Shown here piece after piece: positions 1-9,481 of a DNA stretch of 45,389 nucleotides; within the stretch, counting starts at the first letter, position 1; the number at the start of each line of letters is the position of its first letter. A program made the translations under genes and the position numbers. A model generated the notes under the pieces. It had not been told where the DNA came from. It saw only the letters and a program-made list of their open reading frames with translations, and ran no database searches. Where the stretch lies: NCBI GenBank assembly GCA_034698045.1, contig JAQGAU010000074.1, forward strand, positions 1 to 45,389, in the 5' to 3' direction. This DNA is from Paramacrobiotus richtersi (taxonomy: Eukaryota; Tardigrada; Eutardigrada; Parachela; Macrobiotidae).

Positions 1-3000
1 GAAACTTTCAGGTTAATATCGACTGCAATTTCATCCAACAGCACATCCATTCCTCCGCGTTGGCAGTGTGCCTTGACAAATGTGACACTTGTTGGTTGCA
101 GCGCGATGCCGATTATTCGGTTAATGTTCTGCGACACATTGGCTAGGCGATGAAACTGCAATTTAATAATTTCATGGACAGTAATGTTTCACTAGCATCC
201 AAAATATCATATTTTGCGAAATGCTTCAGTCTGTACCTCATTTAAAGTCTCCTGACAAACTCGTGTAAACACCGGTTTGTGCATAACTTTAACAGTTTGT
301 ACTCGAACAATTCTCCCACTGTACAGCATATCTCCCAAGTGAGTTTGCGAGTAAGTGGTCTTTGAGAAGCGACTGGCCAATGAAAAATTCACCGCAGACA
401 TCTAAAATCGTTCAGATAATCCGTGCACTATCAATTTAGCGGAGTTAGGAAGACAAACGTTATTCAAACATCTGGATTCGCTGGATTTCGTCAGCTTGCT
501 GAGATCGATGTTCCACCAATCCAAATCACGGTTATTCTTCCTAGTTTTTCTGCAAGCACCAGCATTTTAATATGCTGGATGGTGAATCGAAATGCTCACC
601 TCAGATAGACAATAGCACCAACTGTCGATACAAGAAATATGAAGCAAACGGCCACAAGAGCGGCTTTTAAAGTGCTCCCTTGACCTTCAATTGAACGACA
701 TCGTGTAGCCTCATCTTCAGTGAATAATGGGTAAGTACACGCATAGTACAAAGTACCGACCGTCTTTGTTACACTGAGGCGCTTCGTTCGAAAATCCGCA
801 TGTCGGTTTGTTGAGCGGTGGTCGATTATCCGGTGTACCCCAATAGATTTGCTGGTTAGGAACCGTCATCAGCTGAGACGTTGCGCTATCGTAGCGCAGC
901 ACTAGCTGTGCAATAGCATTCGGTTTTGATTACAAATTTGGATGCAGTTGGTGCAGTTTCGAGTCATGATAAGTGACTATGTGGTTTTACCTCAAAAACT
1001 CGACTAGTTGGTTGAAAATTGGATAGGCAGATGATGTCCTGCCTTTCTCCATTTGGATCAGAATACATCTTTCCCACTTTCGGTAGAATAAAAGTGCGGT
1101 TGAGCAATTTTCCAGCGATGATCTTTCCATCTCGGATATCCGAGCCTTCCGCTTCCGTTTCGACTAAAGTCTAATTAGCATCCAAGAAAACAAAAATTAA
1201 GTACATAAAAGGTCAAGAAAATGTATTACCCGGTAGTACAGCAGAACTGACGCGTACGACGAAACGACGAAAACTGATGGCTGCAAAAGTATCCGGCTCA
1301 TTTCAGTCATCATTTTCCTTCAAGGTGTTGCAATTATTCATTTTGCGTCAAGTAATATCATACCCCCGTGCCAGCGCGGAAAGTAGCATTGTACTTGTTA
1401 ATTGCTCTGTCCTTCATTTCTGTTAATAACGCCGTGATTTCCGCACCGTATTCATAGCACATCGATAAGACAAAGACTGCGGAAAATGATTCAAGTGCAA
1501 TCTACAACACACAACTTTTACTCGGTTTACTCGGTGACAACGTTTGCAGTTCTTGTACAAACCTCGTCGCTACCGTCACCTACTAAATACTTCAGCGGAC
1601 CAAATGGATTGTTTGGTGCATCCATGTAAATCCGCACCTAAATGATCAGGAGCTTGAATGTACCGGTGCATTTTTTCTGTGGTATGCGGTTTTCAGTAAG
1701 CTTACGTATTCTTTTGCGGAACTGCCAAGACGATAGAATGCAATCTGTACACAGAAATACAGTGATCAGTAAAGATGGTCTATATCATTTAAGGTTCATT
1801 TTACACCATATATCATTGTTTTTCTACTTACCAGAATGTTTCTAGCTGTATCTGGTAGTGAGCTAATCAGGACAACTGCAAAAAGCAGCTGCGTGCGAAA
1901 CATCATCCCAAAACACATAGTTTCGGCGCCAAACGCTAAAGTTCTCATTACTTACCTCGAGAGACTTTAGAAACAGCCGAAACAACCTTTTCATAATCGA
2001 CAACTCCGCTACTGTTTATCGGGAACGAGTAAAACTGGACATTCTCCGCATTGACCTTCAAATGCTTCTCGATTTCACTGTAGACGAGACTATTGAAGAG
2101 TTGTCTAGTCGAGTTATCATACACCATAGCCACGGATGTCCAGTTGTACGTCTGCATTAACCGAAGAACCATCACGCCGTACGGATTGTACTGGAACGGA
2201 GCAAAATCGATCGTTGTTGGATACAGTGACCGGTTACGAATGTGAGAAAACGTCACACCGCTAAAATTGCACACTATGTCGCAGTGTACAGTAGGTGACA
2301 AACTTGGAAGTCTCAAGTGGTCACGTACGAATTCAGCGTGAACAGGTTCCATTCTGAAGAGCATGAATGTCGAATTAGGCCTTTACATTCGATTGTAAAT
2401 TTATCTGGTTTTGTTGAATATTTGGACATACCTTGTGCTAAACTTGCTAATGTCGTTGTAGGATTGCAACCTTCCAAAGATTCATATGTCATTGAAATAC
2501 GCAGTAGAAGAACTTACTATATCTAAAAGGACTGTTACGTGATTGCGCAATCACGCGTGACGTAGGCACTCGGCGCTACACCTAAATATTCGCCCGTAGA
2601 CTTCTATGTTGTGGGCAGTTTCTGTAACTTGGTCCCATTTCCTTTAGAAGGGGAACACTATAGCTCGAAAGATAAAGAAAAAAATTTGGTTTATGGTACT
2701 CAAAACTATTTTGTGCTTTGGGTCCAAAAACAGTGAGTTATGGACTTATGGTCCTTTTCAGTTAACACAGAAGTCTACGAGAGCGTTGGCAACGCTCTCG
2801 TAGACTTCCACGCTAACTGGAAACGATCACAACTCTTTTCTTTCGAACCAACAACTCAAAATAGTAGCTGGAATTACTAATCAAATTTTTCTCTCTATCT
2901 TTTGGGCTATAGTCTGTCATTTCTAAGGGAAATGCAACCAAGTTACAGAAATTGCCCATAACATAGAAGTCTACGAGCGAATATTTAGCTGTAGCGCTGA

Positions 3001-3509
3001 CTGCTGACGTCACCCAGCCACCTACCAGTTCTTTTAGATATAGTAAGTTCTTGGCAGTAGTTAACGCAAAACTTACAAGTATGACATATTTTCTTAAATT
3101 GTGGCTGTTGCTTTGCATGTGTGTATGATATTTCGTTATAAAGCTTAATTTTTGACACTTCCGCTTTTGTACCTGGATAAAACAAGGCACAGACGTCATT
3201 CCCATCACCGCATTTCTTGTAATAATACTCTGCAACAAGATGGTAATGCGCATCGAAATCCGGGCATATTCCCAGCTCATTCGATGTGATATACTCCAGA
3301 GTGACGTTAAACCTTTTTGGATGCAATCCCTTTGCATCCCGTAATCCCAGATCAAATCCGGCCGCGGTAAACGGTAAAGCTTGAATAAAACGCGGTGCCG
3401 ACATTCCGTAAATCATGATAGTAACGTTATACTCACACTTCACTGCAGACAAGCACATCAACATTATTAAAACAATGCCTACACTTAAATGGAAAATACC
3501 AGGTTCCAT
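1..3509 (-). CDS. Receptor guanylate cyclase (ANF-receptor type), 5' part
   Basis: Single-pass receptor of the natriuretic-peptide/guanylate-cyclase family; the family binds an extracellular ligand and makes cGMP inside the cell. Exons on the minus strand: 3173-3509, 2432-2470, 1956-2273, 1832-1875, 1563-1637, 1364-1501, 1230-1280, 991-1170, 761-905, 600-714, 459-549, 237-401, and 155 to beyond base 1. Reading phase joins across every junction, giving about 617 codons. A signal peptide (residues 1-24) is followed by the ligand-binding domain, with the segment FYPG|CNPTTT across intron 1 and NRSLYPTTIDFAPF then YNWTSVAMVYD in exon 3. The membrane helix is at about 460-480. Then come WWNIDLSKL and a kinase-homology start (GDMLYSGRIV, INRIIGIALQP). 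The cyclase domain lies outside the window. The exon 9 donor at 760 (GTCGGT) is weak and was chosen by phase. The family is clear; the exact ligand is not. Confidence 0.85.
2508..3052. mobile_element. 545-bp foldback (hairpin) element in receptor intron 1
   Basis: The whole segment reads as an imperfect inverted repeat. Left end AAGAACTTACTATATC pairs with right end GATATAGTAAGTTCTT, and the arms stay similar to the centre, where about 2771-2811 is a near-perfect palindrome. A 7-base GCAGTAG lies on both sides (2501-2507 and 3054-3060), fitting a target-site duplication with one extra G at 3053. No coding capacity is visible. It lies within intron 1, with its end 37 bases from the exon 2 acceptor. 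Best read as a non-autonomous foldback transposon. Confidence 0.75.
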
Positions 3510-3757
3510 CCTCGATAAACTATGCTTGTCTGGATGAAAGCACGATAAACAGGAGTGCACTGTAGCAAAGAGAAGCACGGTTTTGTTTTAGACTGATTTC
3601 TCGCCTACGGGATGCAATATTTACAAGGCTTAATACATTATTCCTTTTTCCAGAAACTAATCTCAGATTACGGCGTGGAGAGGATATTGTGATCTGTGAT
3701 TTTCCTTCCTCGTGCATCGGATGATGCGAAATCCCTCTGGGGCGAATCGGCTGCGAT

Positions 3758-3790
3758 GCTGAAATATGTAGTAGCAGCTTCTTTATATAC
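3758..3790 (-). promoter_or_regulatory. TATA box and initiator of the receptor gene
   Basis: On the minus strand GTATATAAAG lies at 3790-3781, and an initiator-like TCAGC begins 27 bases downstream of the TATA start, at about 3762. Transcription would start near 3760, leaving a leader of about 250 nt before the ATG at 3509. The spacing matches animal TATA/Inr promoters. Confidence 0.55.
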
Positions 3791-3810
3791 AATCCAGTAG
3801 CTGATTATTA

Positions 3811-3960
3811 TCACGTACGGTCTTGATTAAAATTAATTACTTAACGTTTCAGGTGCGCCATTTACGGTGGCCTCAGACATAATTAAATCAATTATATAGA
3901 AGATGTGTTTCTCTTACCAGGATGATCTGGTGATTATTGCACATAATCATAACGTGTAAC
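3811..3960. repeat. Receptor upstream segment with inverted copy at 7860-8000
   Basis: This block lies just upstream of the receptor TATA box. Its complement recurs at 7860-8000: the core GGTGCGYCATTTACGGTG then CCTCAGACATAA, and CCAGGATGATCTGG then GATTATTGCA, are shared in the same order. It may be promoter DNA carried in a duplication, or a dispersed repeat. The rest of 3961-4330 shows no gene; TCTATATAG at about 4210 resembles a TATA box but nothing follows it. Confidence 0.6.
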
Positions 3961-4438
3961 ATGTACCTAATGCAATGTCAGAGTTCGAAAGATAATGATA
4001 AAAATTTGTTTCAACCAAGAATATTTTGAATCGTGATATATATGTGGGCAACAGTAATAAACAAATTTGTCTGCGGTTTCGGTTTGATTTCTTTTCTTCA
4101 TAACGGAGATCGTAAGAGGATGAATTAATAACTACATCACATGCCTTTGGTCTTGTATTCCGTGTTCAGGTGTCTGGTTTCAACGTTACAGGTAAACTAA
4201 AAGAGCAGCCGATGGTCTATATAGCTCCCTTTAATTAAGCATAGTACGTGGCAGCCTCTGGAGCGGCAACGCCTATCATGAATGCAGAAAAAGTAAACAA
4301 CATACGTGTTGAATTTACATAAGCGTGAACCTACAACCAAGGTTGCAGTGCTTTCCTTCTGCAATTATCCGAAAATTTCATGCATACATTAGATTAATTG
4401 CTAACCGGCTCCAGATTGACATTGTACTTCGCCAGTGT

Positions 4439-4473
4439 TATAAAACTAGCCTCTTCGTCATTCCATTTCAGTC
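4439..4473 (+). promoter_or_regulatory. TATA box and TCAGT initiator of tetraspan A
   Basis: TATAAAAC at 4439-4446 is followed 29 bases later by TCAGTC at 4468-4473. The same arrangement occurs before paralogue B (8992-9026) inside a conserved block. The start would be near 4470, with about 450 nt of leader to the ATG at 4920; a leader intron cannot be excluded. Confidence 0.6.
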
Positions 4474-4919
4474 CAAACCGAAGACATCGGAATTACCTTT
4501 GGATTACCAGCGTATGCAATCCAAACCAGTTTCCGAACATTTCTCATCGCTTCTCATCGCTGAAATTTGATTTTTATAAGCTGCTTGCAACTTGGGTGTG
4601 TCACTGTGTGTGTCTACGCTTATATAGTATGCTTACGGTAGCTTGTCCCCTGATTCATGAAAACAATTTATTGAGCCATGCATATGTCGGTTCATATCTT
4701 GGTACCAAATGCAAAACAAACCGGTTTGCTGACTTTGCTCGGTCGCACTGGAAAAGATGTACAAGGCAGGCCGGAAACCAAAACCATGTAGACATACTGT
4801 TACTTCCAAGACATCAGTCTGGCTGAAATAAACAACAAATTTTATGATTTAATGCGTGCAGGCTACTTGCAAAAGATTCTTCCTTTTTCTTGTCATAACG
4901 TGAAAAGGATTTATTGAAA

Positions 4920-7243
4920 ATGGACGGCAGTGCATTAGGTATCTGCGTGGGATGTGGCTATTCGATATTCTTTCTAGCATACCTGGTAAGCTTGGCTCAT
5001 TACTAATACAACTGCACACTGAATAGTGGTCCAACGTATGTACTTTTAATATTTTAAATTTCACACTATTTTGGCACCTTTCCTCTTGCTCACTTTGATT
5101 GTAAACTTGATACTTTTTACAATTTATTGTGCGTGGATATACGCCTTCGGAAGTTAGTATAATGCTAGCTTGCAGTTTGCATTTCCTTCTATAAGCCTGT
5201 CGTCTGTATACTTGTTTCCATCAGTATCGAGCATAACTTTTAGCGCCAATATTGTGCTATGTTTATCATTAAACTTCCAAAGTGGAAGGAGGCAAATAAA
5301 GATACAAATAACCGATCATATTAAACTAGGGATGTAATAAAGCTTCAGACGCATGCAACACTACCAAATTCCAAATGCATGTAAAAAATTTATTTCATGA
5401 TCAGACATTCCAGATTACACTCATTTTCAGGCGGCATGCATAGCATCCCCGGCATTAGCCACCAAAGCCATGGTGGAGCAGGGTCTCCCCATGAGTTCAA
5501 CTTCAGAGCTGTGGAAATGGCATGCCGGCTTGGGCTACGCCTTAGTCCTCATGTCCATGTTGCGCGGAGGCAGGAATCGCTGTACGGCCAACATAGACCA
5601 CGCCAAGGCTAGCGACCCAGAGAGTGGTGCCGGGCAAGTCGGACTGAAGCCCAGCTTTGTCTGCTGCTGGGAACTTGTTGTAAGAAGCAAGTGTAATGCG
5701 ATATATGAAAACCAACGTAGATAACAGAATAGCAGTAATATGAAAAGTACCGACCTTAACTCTTTGGCACCGGACATATTTCAAACCGTTGAGACCGTAC
5801 TGGGTCAAACTGACACAAGCGGTGCCCATTGGTCTGTCTTAACAAACGCAGCAGTCCGGTCACTGATAAAGCCAGAAGGGAACAGAGAGAAATGAACTGG
5901 ACAGAGCAACCATAAAATCGTGAAACAGGATTTTCCTCTTCGTAAGAGAAACAGTTCCGGCATCTCTGACACCGTTTCCTAATCATTTTTTTACTTTGGC
6001 TGCAGAGGCAAAAAATTTTTCTGACTCTGAGAAACGACAGGCCAAACATCGTAGCACAGGTCGGAATTCTTTTTATACGCTGTTACAGTCTGAAAGCAGT
6101 ATTATCAGTCAAAACGTCATTTCCGGTCAAACGTGGGTCAAACTGACACACTTGATTTCCGGGAGCAGGATCACTCCGATTTTTTTACAAAATTTATCAA
6201 AATGTTCTGTATTATGTGGAGAATGCATACCGCGGAAAAGAATAGCTTAGTTTTAACTTGTGGCTCCTATGGATTTCATTCTTAATTGCCATGTGTCAGC
6301 CTGACCCAGTCCGGTGCCAAAGAGTTAATACATGAAATTTCTTTTACAATACGGTAATTTTTTATATAGCTAATAGCATACTTTGTTGGAGCATTTGTCT
6401 TTCATTCGCGGTTTCTTGTCGTATTTTGTCAGTTTTTATAGTGTCATTTTTTGTACAGTATCATAATAGTGTCATTTTGTGTTTTATTCTTTTCTTTCTA
6501 TGACTGATTTGTATTACCAAGGGGATGCTACAAAATATTAATTTGCAGCAAAAAATATGTTAGAGCAATGCAGAACATTTTTTATACATTTAACAAAAAA
6601 TTAGGCTTGATAAAGTTGTTATTCAACTTATACAGACATACATTCTGTGATAATTCAGTCTTGTGTATCATCAGTATCTGTCGCGTGCACGTGTGTAATT
6701 TTTTTTGGTCCGCTATAGGTTGGATTGCTCGGTTTAGCAATGACCATTGGACTGGCTGTTACAAGCTTTAAGATTTATTTCCACACAAATAACCATGGTC
6801 ACGACCCAGTCATCACGCATATGTTTTACTCAGCGGTAAGCAAATATATGATACAACATTTCTTTTTTACTGCATTTCGCGTATGGCAGTTCAGCCTTTT
6901 AGTAGCGAAAATAGCTCTTAGGAAACTGTAAATTTCTTACTAAAATACTGTTGCGTTAACGGTTAACTTATATTTCAACAAAATCATTATATTAAACTGC
7001 TACATCGCTGCTCTATTGTTTTGAACGCTCACAGACATTTTGCTTGCTATCCTTGCAATCTGTACTTGAAATAAATATATATAATATATTGAAATAAATG
7101 CAGTTAAAATAAATATTCTTTTGCAGATCTGCGGGATTGTCGTTTCGATGCTCGCTCTCGTGATTATTCCCATCACAATCTGCTGTGCATTCTGCGCGTT
7201 CTGTACCGGCATTATGGCCATGTGTTTCGGCAGGCAAATATAA
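4920..7243 (+). CDS. Four-helix membrane protein, paralogue A
   Basis: Predicted 182-residue membrane protein of a family I do not recognise. Exons 4920-4985, 5431-5679, 6719-6835 and 7127-7243 all join in phase 0 with GT-AG introns. Helix 1 spans exon 1 and the start of exon 2 (CGYSIFFLAYL then ACIASPALA), helix 2 is about 49-66 (LWKWHAGLGYALVLMSML), helix 3 about 106-122, helix 4 about 145-168 with a Cys-rich end (CCAFCAFC). A charged loop with KPSFVCCWELV precedes helix 3. Both termini are short. The family signature is ASPALA, W/HxxLGY, SFKIYF and FYSA before intron 3. Intron 2 (1039 bp) carries a 565-bp mobile element. Claudin or MARVEL identity was considered but no diagnostic motif supports it. 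Confidence 0.8.
5756..6328. mobile_element. TTAA-flanked 565-bp inverted-repeat element (piggyBac-like MITE)
   Basis: Perfect 16-base terminal inverted repeats, CTCTTTGGCACCGGAC at 5760-5775 and its complement at 6309-6324, are flanked on both sides by TTAA (5756-5759 and 6325-6328). A subterminal motif TGGGTCAAACTGACAC on the left is mirrored by TGGGTCAGGCTGACAC on the right, offset by about 25 bases. TTAA target duplication is characteristic of piggyBac transposons. No transposase ORF is present, so it would move only with help in trans. It lies in intron 2 of tetraspan A. Confidence 0.8.
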
Positions 7244-7315
7244 AAAGGGTGGAATCTTCCGGTGTAAAAATGCAGTTTCTGGACAACTTCTTCATTGCCA
7301 TATCATGCCTTTTTT

Positions 7316-7520
7316 CGGGAAAACGTCACACCACTAAAACCACACACTAAAGTGACAAATTTTGGAGGTTTCCAGTGGTCACGTACGAATTCAGAGTGAG
7401 CAGGGTCCATTCTGAGAAGACGAATACCGAATTAAACGTCCAAGTCTTGCCGGAATTTAATTTTACTGAATTTTTCAATATTTTTCGAGCTGAACTTGCT
7501 AATGTTATTGTAGGATTGCA
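7316..7520 (-). pseudogene. Decayed receptor guanylate cyclase fragment (exon 2 to exon 3)
   Basis: This stretch matches 2242-2470 of the intact receptor gene in the same orientation, including the exon 3 start, all of intron 2 and exon 2. Conservation of the intron shows a genomic duplication rather than a retrocopy. It still encodes GVTFS and CNPTITLAS, but the exon 2 acceptor AG and donor GT are both lost (GTTGC became CATGC on the acceptor side, CAAGGTATG became CGAAAAATA on the donor side). It cannot be spliced like the parent. Confidence 0.8.
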
Positions 7521-7670
7521 TGTTGTACTATTTCGTATCTTAAAGAGAGCTGTATCTTTTTCTCTTTTTGTCATCGGTTGCTCTTTCTGTTTACCTGTGA
7601 TGCTGAAACCAGATGCAGTACAGAATATAAAACGGAGTGATATACAGTAGTTATTGATACAATTACATTA

Positions 7671-7693
7671 GTACAGTACAGTACAGTACAGTA
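7671..7693. repeat. (ACAGT)n microsatellite
   Basis: About 4.6 copies of a 5-base unit. The surrounding 7521-7859 shows no gene. Confidence 0.85.
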
Positions 7694-7859
7694 AGGAAAA
7701 CTGAAGACAAATTCCGCTACCGCGACAAGTTTGTTTAATTTCTTTTTCACATACAGTACTGTAAGTCTACCACGACTCGAAATTTGATTAAAAATAGTTC
7801 TTACCCCTATCCTCGTATTCAACAGGCATTTGTGCATTTATTACATAATTCATGCTATA

Positions 7860-8000
7860 GTTACCTGCAATAATCGCCAGATCATCCTGGCTGTACATGC
7901 ATGCATGTTCTGTATAATTTGGTTATGTCTGAGGTCACCGTAAATGACGCACCTTAAGCCTTATGTAGTTAATTCTTATCAAGGCCGTACCGTATTTTTT
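7860..8000. repeat. Inverted copy of the receptor upstream segment
   Basis: Reverse complement of 3811-3960, sharing at least three blocks of 14-18 bases in order. With the fragment at 7316-7520 it looks like the remains of a second receptor locus, although its orientation is flipped relative to that fragment. Confidence 0.6.
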
Positions 8001-8124
8001 CCGTCCGTCGGTCACAATACCCAAAATATTGCGTAGTAACACAGTAGTAGAGGGCGCGCGTTCACGTTGTATTCTTTTTCCGTCCGTTGATCAGGATACC
8101 CGAAATACTGCGTAATAGCACAAC
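7992..8124. repeat. Imperfect tandem duplication, two copies of about 54 bp
   Basis: Copy 1 (7992-8044) and copy 2 (8069-8124) share the order GTATT, CCGTCCGT, ATACCC, AATA, TGCGTA and are separated by 24 bases. The 14-mer TCCGTCCGTCGGTC of copy 1 also appears at about 14787. Confidence 0.6.
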
Positions 8125-8778
8125 AATTTACGTGTAAGGGAACTGGTATACGCTCCTGGAACAACACCTGTGAACAGTCTGCCAGTTACCGTTCTTGTTG
8201 AATTCGATAAGTATACGGGGCCCAGTGCCCACGGTTACCAACAACTGCGTTTCGATATCGCCCACAACTACATAGTAGCACGGCAAAACTGAAAACTGTT
8301 CCAGGACCCAGTTTCCTTTATCGCTGGCATGAACCATTGCCATACACAAAGGCCAAGGAATAATCTGCGTTCGTTAAAGCAGTTGTGCATAGTGGAAAAA
8401 ATTTGCCTCTGGACTGATCTACGTTGACCTTTGTGAGTATAAACTTGGAATGGGCTAGCCAAATTGAGCAAACTTTTCCTTCCGCGGTCCTCCAAGCAAT
8501 CAGAAACAAAAGGCGACCGTACAGAGAAAGACTGAGCTGGCTAGAATGAGCCTTCTGCTTTAATATTTATGAGCCTTTCAATGTTCTTTGAAACATAATA
8601 AAGGTTAACAATATTCTCAATCTTGGGAGAGAAAGAACCATGCAAATTGATGCAGTGTAACTCCCACTGGCAGGTAGCACACACACTCTTGACCACTGTC
8701 CACATACTCACGTTTCTATCGTGTCCGTTAATGATTAGTTCAACTAACTGTATCGGTTTCCTGCTCGCTTCGGACCAC
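8125..8778. other. Spacer with a weak minus-strand coding-like relic
   Basis: No gene can be supported. Two overlapping minus-strand frames, about 8317-8540 and 8128-8349, together read like a secreted protein interrupted by a frameshift (IAWRTAEGKVCS, then YSLAFVYGNGSC, then VLPCYYVVVGDIETQL). I see no family motif and no splice sites that join them. It may be a relic of a gene lost from the duplicated unit. Confidence 0.2.
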
Positions 8779-8813
8779 CAGTGCCCGAAATCAGCGAATT
8801 CGCTTGTCTAGTA
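8779..8813 (+). promoter_or_regulatory. 35-bp element shared upstream of tetraspans B and D
   Basis: CAGTGCCCGnnnTCAGCGA followed by RTKCRCTTnnCTAGTA occurs here, 668 bases before the ATG of B, and again at 14929-14963, 643 bases before the ATG of D. The gaps are the same length in both copies. A distal regulatory element is an inference from conservation and position. Confidence 0.4.
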
Positions 8814-8991
8814 TAAAATTTGTTTTGGTCTAGTAAAAAAAAATAAAAAATATTACGTATTGAATTGAGCCTGAACCAACTATAAGGCTGCATTACAGAT
8901 ACATTCCTTCTGCAATTATTATTCGACAATTTCATGCATACCTCAGATTAATTGTTAGTGGGCTACAGATTGACATTGTACTTCGCCGCGG

Positions 8992-9026
8992 TATAAAAGT
9001 GGCCTCTTTGTCATTTAATTTCAGTC
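8992..9026 (+). promoter_or_regulatory. TATA box and TCAGT initiator of tetraspan B
   Basis: TATAAAAG at 8992-8999 and TCAGTC at 9021-9026, 29 bases apart, within about 420 bp conserved with paralogue A (4340-4790 against 8895-9340). Start expected near 9022; ATG at 9482. Confidence 0.65.
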
Positions 9027-9481
9027 TAAGCGAACGCATCGGAATTACCCTTGGGGCATCAACGTACACAATCCAAACCAGTTTCCGAATATACATTTCT
9101 CAGCGCTGAAATTTCTTTTTTATAAGCTGCTTGCAACTTGAGTGTGTGACTGTCTACGCTTAGTGTACCGACGGTAGTTAGTGTGTACCTTGATTCATGA
9201 AAACAATTATTTATGAACCATGCATATGTCGATTCATCTTGGTACCAACTACCAAAATGCAAAATAAACCGGTTTGCTAACTTTGCTCGGTCGCACTGGA
9301 AAAGATGTACAAGCAAGGCCGGAAGCCAAAATTTTAGACTTACCGTAGCAATTCCAAGACAGAAGTCTGGCTGAATTCAAGCAGTAAAGCAGACAATATT
9401 AAATTAAGAATTTAATGCGTATTTTCTCCGTGTAAAAGATTTTCGTTTTTCTTGTTATAACGCGAACATAATCTATTAACA

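Noticed and set aside
2317-2526. Plus-strand frame similar to one at 7375-7650
   Set aside because: The similarity is explained by the duplicated receptor exon/intron DNA on the opposite strand.
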